From Verrucomicrobiota bacterium (lineage in GTDB: Bacteria; Verrucomicrobiota; Verrucomicrobiia; Opitutales; Opitutaceae), in contig JAEZUE010000089.1 of assembly GCA_023443455.1 (NCBI GenBank), positions 1-27,140 of the forward strand: DNA of 27,140 bases, written 5' to 3'. Under the pieces are notes generated by a model, which was given only the letters and a program-made list of their open reading frames with translations, was not told where the DNA came from and ran no database searches. Made by a program: the position numbers and the translations under genes. Positions 6,663 through 15,200 of the stretch are shown here, in pieces. Numbering within the stretch: the first letter of the stretch is position 1; each line of letters starts with the position of its first letter.

Positions 6663-8699
6663 ATGTTGCTCCCAAAACGTGGATGGATGCCCGCCGTGCT
6701 CGCGGCGGGGCTCGCGGTCGCGGCGGCGGCCAAGAACGATTATTCGCTCAAACGGATCACGCCCGTGGCGGCCGACGAACCGGTGCCCACGCTCGACTTC
6801 TTCCGGCCGGCCCTGTTCCACAGTCCAAAGATCAACGACGCCGGCACCCGCTTCGCCGCGCTGATCACCGGCGGAGTCGACCGCCAGGAGATGATCGTCT
6901 ACGACCTCGCGACCTCGAAGTCCGACGGGCTGCGCGGCGTGGGGAAGAAGGACATCTACGGCTTCGACTGGCTCGACGACGACACGATCCTCTTCAGCGT
7001 GAATGCGGAGAAGCGCTACGCCGAGGGGCTCTATGTCACCGCGGCCTCCGATCTCTCCTCCTCCTACTATCTCGATCTGCACAACGTCGCGTTCATGGTC
7101 GCCCGGCCGGAGAACAACCGCCGCCACCCGATCGTCTGGATCAAGCACAGCGCCTACGACAGCGGCAAGGACGGCGGGCTGGTGCAGATCAACACCAAGG
7201 TGAAGCCGAAGAACCCGTTCACGGCGGCGGCGTATTTCGACCCGCGCTCGCTGCCCTACGGCACGATCGCCGCCGTCGACCGCTCCTGGCCGAGCGCCGG
7301 GCCGGGCATCCCGACGTGGTACTCGACCGATCTGCACGGAAACCTCGCGTATGCCTACACCACCGACAACGGCGTCGACCGCATCTCCCGTCTGGTCGGG
7401 GAGAAATGGGAGACCTGCCCGATCGACCTGGACGAGATCGACGTGCTCGGTGCCGCCGAGCAGCCCGGGGAGCTGATCGTGCTCGGGCCCCGGCAGGAGG
7501 GGCAACCCCGCGCGATCCAGCGCATGGATGCGGCGACCGGCACCCCCGGCGAGGTGCTCCTGCAGGATTCGCGCTACGACCCGAGCAACTGCCACCTCTA
7601 CCGGCATCCGGTGACGAAGGAGCTGCTGGGCATCCGGTTCGACCGCGGCATGCGGGAGACGATCTGGTTCAGCCCGGGCTACAAGGCCATCCAGAAGGCG
7701 ATCGAGCAGTTCCTGCCCGGCAAGGTCGTGCAGATCCTCGGCTCGGACTGCGCCGAGCGCCGGTTCTTCGTCTCCGCGATGTCGGACCGCAGCCCGGTGA
7801 CGTATTACGCGGTGGATCTCGACAAGCGCACGCTCGGCCTGATCAAGAACTCGGCGCCGTGGATCGATCCGGAGCGCATGCGGCCGACCGGCATCGTGCC
7901 GTTCAAGACCCGCGACGGCATCGAGCTCGAGGGGTATCTGACGATGCCGGCCGGGGCGTCGAAGACGAGCCCGGTGCCGCTGGTGGTGCTGGCGCACGGC
8001 GGCCCGTTCGTGCGGGACACGTGGGGCTTCGACGGCGAGGTGCAGTTTCTCGCCAGCCGCGGCTACGCGGTGTTCCAGCCCAACTACCGCGGCTCGACCG
8101 GCTACCAGTGGCGCACGGCGGTGGACGAGCTGTATGCCTTCCGCCGGATGCACGACGACGTGACCGACGGCGTGCGCCGGCTCCTGCGGTCGGGCCTCAT
8201 CGACACCGACCGGGTGGCGATCATGGGCTGGTCGTTCGGCGGCTATCTCGCGCTCAGCGGCGCGGCCTACGACGGCGAGCTGTACCGTTGCGCGGTGGCG
8301 CTTTCGGGCGTGTACGACTGGGAGCAGGTGATCCGGGAATCCCGGCTCGAGGAGGCGATCCGCGGGCGCCACGGCTGGTTGTTGCGCAATCTCGGCGACC
8401 CGAAGAAGAACAAGGCGAAGTTCGACGACATCTCGCCGCTGCGCCATGTCGCCAATGTCAAGATACCGATGTTCGTCGGGCACGGGAAGGCCGACGTGAT
8501 CGCCAACGTCAACCAATCCCACCGGCTGGTGTCGGAGCTCAAGAAATGCGGGGTGCCGGTGGTCACGCGTTTCGAGAGCGGCGAGGGCCACGGCATGGCG
8601 CAGATGAAGAACCGGGTGGAGATGTACGAGGCGATCGAGGAGTTCCTCGCGGCCAACCTGGCCCCGCGCTCGCAGCCGCTGGCTGCGGCGGCGCAGTAG
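6663..8699 (+). CDS. Secreted S9 family (prolyl oligopeptidase-type) peptidase
   Basis: A 678-aa serine peptidase of the dipeptidyl aminopeptidase/acylaminoacyl peptidase group. Residues 1-23 form a signal peptide (basic start, then an Ala/Leu-rich core), so export to the periplasm is likely. Residues of about 40-420 would form the beta-propeller and the rest an alpha/beta hydrolase fold. The catalytic triad can be read directly: Ser524 in GWSFGGY, Asp611 in GKADVI and His643 in GEGHGM. HGGPFVRDTWGFD is the oxyanion region. The start at 6663 is preceded by ATTTTCCC and gives a clean signal peptide. The gene is divergent from rarA with about 190 bp between them, which must hold both promoters. 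The substrate is probably oligopeptides. Confidence 0.93.
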   Translation: MLLPKRGWMPAVLAAGLAVAAAAKNDYSLKRITPVAADEPVPTLDFFRPALFHSPKINDAGTRFAALITGGVDRQEMIVYDLATSKSDGLRGVGKKDIYGFDWLDDDTILFSVNAEKRYAEGLYVTAASDLSSSYYLDLHNVAFMVARPENNRRHPIVWIKHSAYDSGKDGGLVQINTKVKPKNPFTAAAYFDPRSLPYGTIAAVDRSWPSAGPGIPTWYSTDLHGNLAYAYTTDNGVDRISRLVGEKWETCPIDLDEIDVLGAAEQPGELIVLGPRQEGQPRAIQRMDAATGTPGEVLLQDSRYDPSNCHLYRHPVTKELLGIRFDRGMRETIWFSPGYKAIQKAIEQFLPGKVVQILGSDCAERRFFVSAMSDRSPVTYYAVDLDKRTLGLIKNSAPWIDPERMRPTGIVPFKTRDGIELEGYLTMPAGASKTSPVPLVVLAHGGPFVRDTWGFDGEVQFLASRGYAVFQPNYRGSTGYQWRTAVDELYAFRRMHDDVTDGVRRLLRSGLIDTDRVAIMGWSFGGYLALSGAAYDGELYRCAVALSGVYDWEQVIRESRLEEAIRGRHGWLLRNLGDPKKNKAKFDDISPLRHVANVKIPMFVGHGKADVIANVNQSHRLVSELKKCGVPVVTRFESGEGHGMAQMKNRVEMYEAIEEFLAANLAPRSQPLAAAAQ

Positions 8700-8780
8700 G
8701 GCGGGGCGGTGGTGGTGCGGTCGCGGGGCGTGTTTTCGGGCTTCGTTTCGCGGCCGCTTCCGGTGTATTGCGTTTTCCCC

Positions 8781-9566
8781 ATGAACGACCTTCCCGTGGC
8801 CCTCTCGATCGCCGGCTCCGACAGCGGGGGCGGCGCGGGCGTGCAGGCCGACCTGCTGACGTTTGCGGCCAACGGCGTCTTCGGCACGACGGCCATCACC
8901 TGCCTGACCGCGCAGAACCCCGACGGCGTGAGCGGCGTGAGCGCGGTGGCGCCGGAGTTCGTGGTGGAGCAGGCCAGGCAGGTGCTCGACTTCTTCGCGG
9001 TGCGCGCGGTGAAGACCGGCATGCTCCTCGACACGCCGATCATCGAAGCGGTGGCGGAGCTGCTCGGTGGGCGGCGCGGCCTGCCGCTCGTGGTGGACCC
9101 GGTGATGGTGGCGACCAGCGGGGCGGCGCTGCTCAAGCCCGAGGCCGTGGCGGCTGTCGGCGGGAAACTGCTGCCGTTGGCGGCGCTGGTGACGCCCAAC
9201 CTCGACGAGGCGGCGGTGCTACTCGGGTATCGCCCGGAGACGCCGGCCGCGATGCGGGCGGGTGCGCTCGAGCTGGCGAAACGTTTCGGCGTGCCGTTTC
9301 TGGTGAAGGGCGGGCATCTGGGCGGCGCGGAGCTGGTCGACGAGCTGGCGTGGCCCGACGGCACCGGCGAGCGTTGGGTCGGTCGCCGGATCGACGGGAT
9401 CGATACGCATGGCAGCGGCTGCACGTTGAGCTCGGCGATCGCGGCGCATCTGGCGCGCGGCCTGCCGCTGGTCGACGCGGTGGCGGCCGGCCGGGCCTAC
9501 CTGCGGCTCGGGATGGAGCGTGCGGTCGCGGTGGGCGGGCGGCGCTTCATCGCGCATCTGGTGTAG
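8781..9566 (+). CDS. thiD: Hydroxymethylpyrimidine/phosphomethylpyrimidine kinase
   Basis: A 261-aa ribokinase-fold enzyme of normal ThiD length. It phosphorylates HMP and HMP-phosphate in thiamine biosynthesis or salvage, in the cytoplasm. Diagnostic motifs are the N-terminal SIAGSDSGGGAGVQADL, VKTGMLLD, VVDPVMVATSGAALL and the C-terminal DTHGSGCTLSSAIAA with the conserved Cys214 in the anion-hole loop. The start ATG at 8781, preceded by GTTTTCCCC, gives the canonical N-terminus. The in-frame ORF further upstream encodes nothing family-like. The gene lies 81 bp after the peptidase and 47 bp before the ComEC-like gene. No other thi gene and no TPP riboswitch is visible nearby, so it is isolated from its pathway here. 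Confidence 0.95.
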   Translation: MNDLPVALSIAGSDSGGGAGVQADLLTFAANGVFGTTAITCLTAQNPDGVSGVSAVAPEFVVEQARQVLDFFAVRAVKTGMLLDTPIIEAVAELLGGRRGLPLVVDPVMVATSGAALLKPEAVAAVGGKLLPLAALVTPNLDEAAVLLGYRPETPAAMRAGALELAKRFGVPFLVKGGHLGGAELVDELAWPDGTGERWVGRRIDGIDTHGSGCTLSSAIAAHLARGLPLVDAVAAGRAYLRLGMERAVAVGGRRFIAHLV

Positions 9567-9613
9567 GAAATTCTCGGATCCGAGGGGACGGGCGGAGCGG
9601 AAACACGAAGACC

Positions 9614-11428
9614 ATGGAGCGGAGCATAGGGCATCGGGCGCCGGTGTTGTGGCTGCTGCTGCCGACGATGGGCGGCTTCGCGCTGGCGCGCGCGCTGCCG
9701 GTGGGCTGGGGCGGCGCGTGGTGGTTGTCGGTGGCGGTGCTCGGGCTGGGCCTGGCGGTGGCCGGGATCGTGTTGCGCTCGGGTGCGGGGCCGGTCCTCG
9801 ACCGGCTGCGCCGGGCTGCGGTGCGCACGATCCCGCCGGGAGGCCGGCCGGCGACCGGGCCGACCCGCCGGCGTGGAGGGCCGGCGCGGCCGGGGTGGGG
9901 GGACGGTTGTTGGGCGCTCGGGCTGGTGCTGGCGGTGGGCGGGGCGGCCGTGGTGTATTTTCAATTGCGCGAGAACCGGCTGGCGGTCTGGGACGGGCTG
10001 CCGCCGCGGGAGGCGGAGCTGGTGCTGGCGGTGGAGCGGGTGTTTCCGCGGGTGCCCGGGCGGGTGACAACGACCGGACTGGCGCGGATCGTCGCGGCGC
10101 CGCCGCTGGTGGCGGAGACGGTCGGGCAGCGGGTCTTCTTCGCGGTGCAGCTGCCCGACGCGGCGGCGCCGGTGGTGGTGTCGGAGCGGTTGCGTGCGCG
10201 CGGGGTGCTCGGCCCGCTGGACCGGCGGAAGGTGGAGGGGTTCGACGGATACCTCGCGAGCGCCGGCGTGGCGTTCAAGTTCAACCGGGCGCGCTGGGTG
10301 GGCCGGGAACGGCCGGCGAACGCGTATCGTGTCTTCTGTGCCGGGGCGGCGGAACGCTTCGAGGCGATCCTCGGGGCGGGGCTGGTGGACCGGCCGGGGC
10401 TGCGGGCGGTGCTGGTGGCGATGTTGCTGGGGCGGCGGGCGGAGCTGGACGGGGGGCGGCGCGAGCTGTTTCTCAACTCGGGCACGATGCACCTGTTCGC
10501 GGTCTCCGGATTGCACATCGGGGTGATCTGGGCGGTGTTGGCGATCCTGCTGGAGGTGGCGCGGGTGCCGCGGCGGGCGGGAGTGGTGGTGGGGCTTGCG
10601 GTGTTGTGGCTGCACGTGCAGATCACGGGCGGCTCGCCCTCCGCGGTGCGGGCGTGGCTGATGATCGCGTTCGTCGTGGGCGCGCGGGCGCTGCGGTGGA
10701 CACGCAATCCGCTCGCGGGCATCGCGGCCTCGGCGTTGGTGGTGCTGTGGTGGGAGCCGTGGCAGCTGTTCGGCCTCGGGTTCCGCATGTCGTATTCGGT
10801 GGTGGCGGCGCTGTTGCTCTACGGGCTGGTGCTCGACGAGCGCTGGCAACGGTATTGGCGGCCGTGGGTGGAGCTGCCCGCCGCGGAGTGGCGGTGGTGG
10901 CATCGCGTGGTGCGCGCGGCGGGCAAGCTGGCGATCGCGGGCGCGGCGTTGTCGGTGGCGGCGACGTTGGTGAGTCTGCCGTTTTCGGTCGCGCTGTTCG
11001 GCGTGCTCACGCCCGGTGCGCTGGTGGTGAATCTGATATGCATCCCGCTCGCGAGCCTCGTGATCATGGCCGGGGTGGGCTCGGTGTTGGCGGGGCTGGT
11101 GGGGCTGGGGCCGTTGAGCGTGTTGTTCAATCACGCGGCGGCGGTGGTGATCGCGGCGATCGAGCGGCTGCTCGGGGCGGCGGTGGCGGTGCCCGGGGTG
11201 TATTGGCCGGCCCAATTCCGGGCGGAGTGGCTCGGCACCGCGGTGCTGCTCGTGCTGCTGGTCGTGCTGGCGGCGGGTTATGCCCGGCGGTGGCGGCCGC
11301 GATGGGTGCTGTGGGTGCCGGTGGCGGTGCTGGTGGTCGGGCTGGCGCTGGGGGTTCGTTCTGTTGCCGCGGGTGCCGGTGGGGCGGAAACGGCGGCGCC
11401 AGTCGGATCGTTTGCGCCGCCGCGTTGA
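9614..11428 (+). CDS. ComEC/Rec2-family membrane protein without lactamase domain
   Basis: A 604-aa polytopic membrane protein. Residues of about 10-120 form N-terminal helices. Residues 120-240 match the soluble DUF4131-type (OB-like) region (RVTTTGLARIVAAPP; VLGPLDRRKVEGFDGYLASAG). From about 250 the Competence domain runs with the hallmark HLFAVSGLHIG (SGLHIG at 298-303) and ITGGSPSAVRAWLM. In natural transformation ComEC forms the inner-membrane channel for single-stranded DNA. Full-length ComEC usually also carries a C-terminal metallo-beta-lactamase domain. Here the protein ends shortly after the last helix, so that domain is absent. No other competence gene is in view. The ATG at 9614 directly precedes the first helix. 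The large open frame upstream of it is a by-product of high GC. Confidence 0.88.
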   Translation: MERSIGHRAPVLWLLLPTMGGFALARALPVGWGGAWWLSVAVLGLGLAVAGIVLRSGAGPVLDRLRRAAVRTIPPGGRPATGPTRRRGGPARPGWGDGCWALGLVLAVGGAAVVYFQLRENRLAVWDGLPPREAELVLAVERVFPRVPGRVTTTGLARIVAAPPLVAETVGQRVFFAVQLPDAAAPVVVSERLRARGVLGPLDRRKVEGFDGYLASAGVAFKFNRARWVGRERPANAYRVFCAGAAERFEAILGAGLVDRPGLRAVLVAMLLGRRAELDGGRRELFLNSGTMHLFAVSGLHIGVIWAVLAILLEVARVPRRAGVVVGLAVLWLHVQITGGSPSAVRAWLMIAFVVGARALRWTRNPLAGIAASALVVLWWEPWQLFGLGFRMSYSVVAALLLYGLVLDERWQRYWRPWVELPAAEWRWWHRVVRAAGKLAIAGAALSVAATLVSLPFSVALFGVLTPGALVVNLICIPLASLVIMAGVGSVLAGLVGLGPLSVLFNHAAAVVIAAIERLLGAAVAVPGVYWPAQFRAEWLGTAVLLVLLVVLAAGYARRWRPRWVLWVPVAVLVVGLALGVRSVAAGAGGAETAAPVGSFAPPR

Positions 11429-11589
11429 ACGGTCGTCGGGCCGCCGCGCGGCGCCGGGAGCGCAGCCGGGTCCCCGCGGGAAGACGCAAAACCATGTCCC
11501 GACCGGGACGTGCGTTTGCGTCTTTCTCCGGAACGGCGGGGCGGGGGAAACTTGCCAGTGGCGGGGGCGGGCGTTATCGCCGCTGCACG

Positions 11590-11871
11590 ATGAAAAGCGC
11601 CTACGAACTTGCGATGGAGCGACTGAAGGGCTCCGAACCGGAAGCCAAGCCGTTGACCCAGGAACAGAAGGAGCGGCTCGCCGATCTCGATACCCGCTAC
11701 AAGGCGAAGATCGTCGAACGCGACATCTTCCTGAAGAAGGCCTATGACGAGGCGCTCGCGCGCGGCGAGGGCGAGGAAGCGGTCAAGATTCGACAGCAGA
11801 TGGCCAACGAACGCGCCCGCCTCGAGGACGAGCGCGAGACCGAGAAGGAAAAGGTGCGGCGCGGGAACTGA
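11590..11871 (+). CDS. Small charged helical protein, conserved-looking
   Basis: A 93-aa protein of unknown function, very rich in Glu, Lys and Arg. It is predicted to be almost wholly helical: residues 5-15 form a short helix, 22-90 a long charged heptad-like helix (LTQEQKERLADLDTRYKAKI ... KVRRGN). There is no signal peptide, membrane segment or metal site. The composition differs sharply from the surrounding Gly/Ala/Arg-rich spurious frames, which supports a real gene. It lies 161 bp after the ComEC-like gene and converges on the GH4 gene. It could bind nucleic acid or form a scaffold, but nothing in the sequence decides this. Confidence 0.75.
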   Translation: MKSAYELAMERLKGSEPEAKPLTQEQKERLADLDTRYKAKIVERDIFLKKAYDEALARGEGEEAVKIRQQMANERARLEDERETEKEKVRRGN

Positions 11872-11955
11872 AGCGGAATCCGGCTGTTGGAGACCGCATG
11901 GCTGCGCCATCCTGCGGCCGGAGGTCGAAGCGCCGGCGGTTTCCGCCCCTCGCGG

Positions 11956-13545
11956 TCACTTGTATCCGGGAAGAAAATTCTTTTCGGCGCGGAAGAGCTC
12001 GAGCGTCATCGCCTTGATCTGGGCGGGGGTGCAGAGCGCGGCGGTGAGCGGGTCGAGCAGGAGCGCGTGGATCGCCTTCTCGACGCTGCGCTCGATGGCG
12101 GCCTGCGCGCCGAGGTCGAACATCGCCATGTTCGACGCGCAGAGCGCGGCCATCTGGGGCGGGAGCGCGCCGTGGCGCGTGGGCGAGACGCCGTTGCGGT
12201 CGACCAGGCAGGCGACCTCGACGCAGCCGTCGGCGGGGAGGTTGGTGATGAGCTGCCCGGCGCCGCTCGGTTGGTATTTCGAGGGGTAGGACCGGTCTGC
12301 GACCGGCTCGGTTGGACTCGAGCGGCCAGACCGGTGTGGAAACGGAGCCGGGATGATCCGGTCGGAGACCGGACCTACGGGGCTGTTCATCACGTTGCCG
12401 TGGATGCGGAAGGGGGTGTCCTTCTCGCGGGCCTCGACGATCCAGGAGGCGTATTCCCAGCTGCGTTCCCAGTCCATGGGGACGCGGCCGGCGAGCATGC
12501 CGGCGCGTTCGCGGTCGGCGGCGCGGCGCCATTTGGGCCAGTTGGTGGCGTAGAAGCGCGAGCCGCCGTCGTAGCCGAGGCGGAGCAGGTTCCGGCCGGC
12601 CTCGCTCTTGCGGTAGTAGGGCAGGTATTCGGAAAGATGGCCCGAGCTCTCGGTGATGAACGCGCCGAAGTGCAGGCACATGTCCTTGCGCACGAGGTCG
12701 CGCTGGCGGTAGGGCAGGGCGTCGACCTCGGCCCTGATCCAGGGCTTCACGTCGGTGGCGTCGGCGCTGGTGAGGCCGGCGCGGCGCTCGCGCTCGGCGG
12801 CCGCGAGGTCGGCGGCGAACTGCCGGTGGAGCTGCGGGTAGAGGTCCCGGCCGCGGTGCTCGAGGCGGGTGAACCAGGCGAGGTGGTTGATGCCCGCGCA
12901 GGCCCAGTCGAGCTCGTCGTAGGGGACGCCCGCGTATTCGGCGAGCAGGTGGCCGGTGCCCTGCACGCTGTGGCAGAGGCCGACGACGGACATGCCGGAG
13001 GTGCGGCCGGCGGCGAGGCAGAGCATCGCCATCGGGTTGGTGTAGTTGAGAACCAAGGCGCGCGGGCAGAGGCGTTCGCAGTCGCGTAGGACGTCGAGCC
13101 ACACGGGGATGGTGCGCAGGGCCTTGAAGAGACCGCCGGGCCCGATGGTGTCGCCGATGCACTGGTCGATGCCGTATTTGAGCGGGATGTCGTTGTCGAA
13201 GCGCACGCAGGCGGTGCCGCTGACCTCGATGCAGTTCACGATGTAGTCGGAGCCGGCGAGGACGGCGGTGCGGTCGGGCGAGGCGACGATCTTCCAGTGC
13301 GTTTTGCCGAGCTGGGCGGCGAGCCGCTCGATCACGCGCTGCATCGTGGCGAGGCGGTCGCGGTCGATGTCGACCAGCGCGATGGTGCCGCCCTGTTCGC
13401 CGGGGATGCGGAAGAGGTCGTTGACGAGGCGCGGGGTGAAGCCGCTGCCGGCGCCGAGCAGGGTGAGCTTGATGGGGCGCGGCAGAGTGCCGGGCAGGCC
13501 GCGGGTGGCGGCGTCCTGGGTGTGGGCGGCGTGGCCTCGTTTCAT
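11956..13545 (-). CDS. GH4 family alpha-galactosidase/alpha-glucosidase, with repeat-derived insert
   Basis: A 529-aa family 4 glycoside hydrolase. The family uses NAD+ and a divalent metal with a redox-elimination mechanism in the cytoplasm. Visible are the NAD-binding GAGSGFT (31-37), the acidic loop LVDIDRDRL (57-65), the metal-binding CHSVQGTG (Cys191, His192) and GINH (His221). The order is that of MelA-type alpha-galactosidases, but alpha-glucosidase cannot be excluded. Between GNVMN (383-387) and LITNLPADGCVEV (432-444), which are nearly adjacent in the family, about 44 residues are added. Residues 390-420 of these are encoded exactly by a 93-bp REP-type palindrome. The start at 13545 precedes the Rossmann strand. 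The open frame beyond it runs into repeat DNA. The gene lies downstream of GH27 on the same strand, separated by about 400 bp with a terminator. Confidence 0.9.
   Translation of the reverse strand: MKRGHAAHTQDAATRGLPGTLPRPIKLTLLGAGSGFTPRLVNDLFRIPGEQGGTIALVDIDRDRLATMQRVIERLAAQLGKTHWKIVASPDRTAVLAGSDYIVNCIEVSGTACVRFDNDIPLKYGIDQCIGDTIGPGGLFKALRTIPVWLDVLRDCERLCPRALVLNYTNPMAMLCLAAGRTSGMSVVGLCHSVQGTGHLLAEYAGVPYDELDWACAGINHLAWFTRLEHRGRDLYPQLHRQFAADLAAAERERRAGLTSADATDVKPWIRAEVDALPYRQRDLVRKDMCLHFGAFITESSGHLSEYLPYYRKSEAGRNLLRLGYDGGSRFYATNWPKWRRAADRERAGMLAGRVPMDWERSWEYASWIVEAREKDTPFRIHGNVMNSPVGPVSDRIIPAPFPHRSGRSSPTEPVADRSYPSKYQPSGAGQLITNLPADGCVEVACLVDRNGVSPTRHGALPPQMAALCASNMAMFDLGAQAAIERSVEKAIHALLLDPLTAALCTPAQIKAMTLELFRAEKNFLPGYK
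12286..12378. repeat. REPIN-like inverted REP pair inside the GH4 coding sequence
   Basis: The left half (12286-12306) starts GTAGG and forms a hairpin with arms CCGGTC/GACCGG. The right half (12358-12378) is its reverse complement, differing at 2 of 21 positions, and ends CCTAC. Two REPs with GTAG heads in inverted orientation are what is known as a REPIN. The whole element is 93 bp, a multiple of three. Its edges coincide with codon boundaries of the host gene (GTA for Val390, TAC for Tyr420), and it contains no stop in the GH4 frame. Confidence 0.8.
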
Positions 13546-13588
13546 GGCGGATGGGGGATGGGGGCGTTGGAGGAGGGACGGGAGGAAA

Positions 13589-13608
13589 CGCCGCTCTGGC
13601 GAGCGGCG
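13589..13608. repeat. Short perfect hairpin
   Basis: CGCCGCTC (13589-13596) and GAGCGGCG (13601-13608) are perfect reverse complements around TGGC, 44 bp upstream of the GH4 start. It may be another dispersed hairpin or may lie in the GH4 5' leader. There is no T run, so it is not an obvious terminator. Confidence 0.4.
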
Positions 13609-13658
13609 CCACGGGGGCGGCGATGGGGGGCGCTGGGGCCAGGACAGGACTAGGCCGC

Positions 13659-13800
13659 GATGATGCTGTCGAGAGGCGAGCGTCGAGGGGCGAGCGCCGA
13701 AGCATCGGTGGCGAGCTTCCAGCACGAGTGCTTCGCTCGATCTCGTTTGTGATCGGCCCCTCGACGCTCGTCACTCGTCGCTCGACCGAATGCTTGCGGC
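13659..13800 (-). repeat. Large dispersed element, core type A, copy A2 (inverted)
   Basis: Read on the minus strand this is a full type A copy: head GCCGCAAGCATTCGGTCGAG, core GAAGCACTCGTGCTGGAAGC, inverse arm GGCGCTCGCCCCTCGACGCT and tail GCATCATCGCGGCC. It fills most of the interval between the GH27 and GH4 genes, in the same direction as both. Confidence 0.8.
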
Positions 13801-13836
13801 GAAGAAGGGCGGGCTGAAGCGCCGCCCCACGGTATG

Positions 13837-13873
13837 AAAAAGGCCGGCACGCGGAACGGGTCCGGTGCCGGCC
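13837..13873 (-). terminator. Intrinsic terminator after the GH27 gene
   Basis: On the minus strand GGCCGGCAC (13865-13873) pairs with GTGCCGGCC (13842-13850), a perfect 9-bp GC-rich stem, followed directly by TTTTT (13841-13837). It lies about 80 bp downstream of the GH27 stop. The form is a textbook Rho-independent terminator, the clearest in the window. Confidence 0.8.
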
Positions 13874-13953
13874 GGTGCGATTCTGGGCCTCGTGCAACTG
13901 CGGGCCGAAACTCTTGGCGAGTTCCGCTACGGCGAGGTCCAGGTGCCGGGGGG

Positions 13954-15162
13954 CTACTTCTTGATCGGCTTGAGGCGAAGCAGGGCCACGTCGTGCGCGG
14001 CGAGCTTCTTGGTGAAGGATTTCGCGGTGGTGCCGGCGGTGGTCTTGTCCCAGAGGTCGCGGATCTCGCAGGTGCCGCCGAGGAACCACATGTGGTGGAA
14101 GTCGACGGAGAGTTCGGCGGGCGCATCGCCGGTGTTGAGCAGGGCGAGGGCCCAGTCGCCGTTGGCGAGCTCGCGTACCCAGATTTCACGGCCGGGCTCG
14201 GTGCGGAAGGGCCAGGCGGCCTTGCCGAGCGGGTCCTGGTCGATGGCGAGCACTTCCTTGTCGGTCATGATCGCGAGGATCTCGGGGGACATGTGGCGGA
14301 CGTCGTTGCCGGCCATGAGGGGGGCGGCGAGCATGCACCACATGGAGAAGTGGGCGCGGGATTCGGCGAAGGTGAGGCCCTCGTTGCCGACCTCGAGCAT
14401 GTCGGGGTCGTTCCAGTGGTCGGGGCCGCCGTACTGGCCGATGCCGTTACCCTGGCCGTCGTTGGGCTGCACGAGGGTGCGCTGCAGGTCGAGGATCACC
14501 TTCCAGCCGCGCTCCCAGCGCTGGGTGCAGTCGTAGCAGTCGGTGATGTCGCCGGTGGTGCGCCAGAGGTGGCCGACGTCCTTGGCCCATTCCCAGGGCT
14601 TGCTGTTGCCCCACTCGCAGATGCTGAACACGACGGGGCGTTTGGCGGCGAAGAGGGCGTCGCGCATGGTGGTGTAGGCCTCCTTCGGGTCGCGGGTGTT
14701 GGTGAAGCACCAGTCGTACTTGAGGTAGTCGACGCCCCAGGAGGCGAAGAGGAGGGCGTCCTGGTATTCATGGCCTTGCGACCCCGGGTAGCCGCCGCAG
14801 GTCTTGGCGCCGGCGCAGGAGTAGATGCCGAACTTGAAGCCGCGCTCGTGCAGGTAGTCGCCGAGGGCCTTCATGCCGGAGGGGAACTTGACCGGGTCGG
14901 GCACGAGGTTGCCCTGGGCGTCGCGCTCCTTGAGGGCCCAGCAGTCGTCGAGCACGATGTAGTTGTAGCCGGCGTCGCGCATGCCGTTCTTCACCATGGT
15001 GTCGGCCGTCTCCATGATGAGCACCTCGTTGATGTTGCTGGCGAAGGTGTTCCAGGTGTTGAAGCCCATCGGCGGGGTGAGGGCGAGGCCCTCGAACTTC
15101 TGGGCGAGGGCGGGCAGCGCGGGGAGCGCGGCCGCGAGAAGGAGACTGAGGATTTTTTTCAT
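13954..15162 (-). CDS. Secreted GH27 alpha-galactosidase
   Basis: A 402-aa retaining alpha-galactosidase. Residues 1-20 form a signal peptide (MKKILSLLLAAALPALPALA), so it works in the periplasm or outside. The catalytic barrel starts at LTPPMGFNTWN (28-38). The nucleophile is Asp150 in YLKYDWC. By alignment with human alpha-galactosidase A (WRNFADI) the acid/base is Asp205 in WRTTGDI. DHWNDPDMLEVGN (248-260) and AIDQDPLGK are further family marks, and a short C-terminal beta domain follows. It would release terminal alpha-galactose from melibiose, raffinose-type sugars or galactomannan. The gene is divergent from the AraC-type regulator, with 138 bp between them. The start at 15162 is preceded by CATCCC, with no Shine-Dalgarno. 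Confidence 0.95.
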   Translation of the reverse strand: MKKILSLLLAAALPALPALAQKFEGLALTPPMGFNTWNTFASNINEVLIMETADTMVKNGMRDAGYNYIVLDDCWALKERDAQGNLVPDPVKFPSGMKALGDYLHERGFKFGIYSCAGAKTCGGYPGSQGHEYQDALLFASWGVDYLKYDWCFTNTRDPKEAYTTMRDALFAAKRPVVFSICEWGNSKPWEWAKDVGHLWRTTGDITDCYDCTQRWERGWKVILDLQRTLVQPNDGQGNGIGQYGGPDHWNDPDMLEVGNEGLTFAESRAHFSMWCMLAAPLMAGNDVRHMSPEILAIMTDKEVLAIDQDPLGKAAWPFRTEPGREIWVRELANGDWALALLNTGDAPAELSVDFHHMWFLGGTCEIRDLWDKTTAGTTAKSFTKKLAAHDVALLRLKPIKK

Positions 15163-15181
15163 GGGATGGATGCTGGAGGGA

Positions 15182-15200
15182 TTTTCGCTTGGGGCGAAAA
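15182..15200. promoter_or_regulatory. Candidate operator between GH27 and araC-type gene
   Basis: TTTTCGC (15182-15188) and GCGAAAA (15194-15200) are perfect inverted repeats with a 5-bp spacer, 20 bp upstream of the GH27 start and about 100 bp upstream of the regulator. It stands out from the GC-rich surroundings. AraC proteins more often bind direct repeats, so the assignment is tentative. It could also be a small hairpin in the GH27 leader. Confidence 0.35.

Noticed and set aside
4854..8591. Long minus-strand frame opposite the peptidase gene and overlapping rarA in another phase
   Set aside because: His/Arg/Asp-rich low-information translation with no motif. The true genes there are rarA and the S9 peptidase.
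5474..9613. Very long uninterrupted plus-strand frame running opposite rarA and through the peptidase and thiD genes
   Set aside because: It is a by-product of high GC content. The translation is Gly/Ala/Arg-rich with no domain until the ComEC-like part begins at 9614, and other frames hold recognisable proteins over the same bases.
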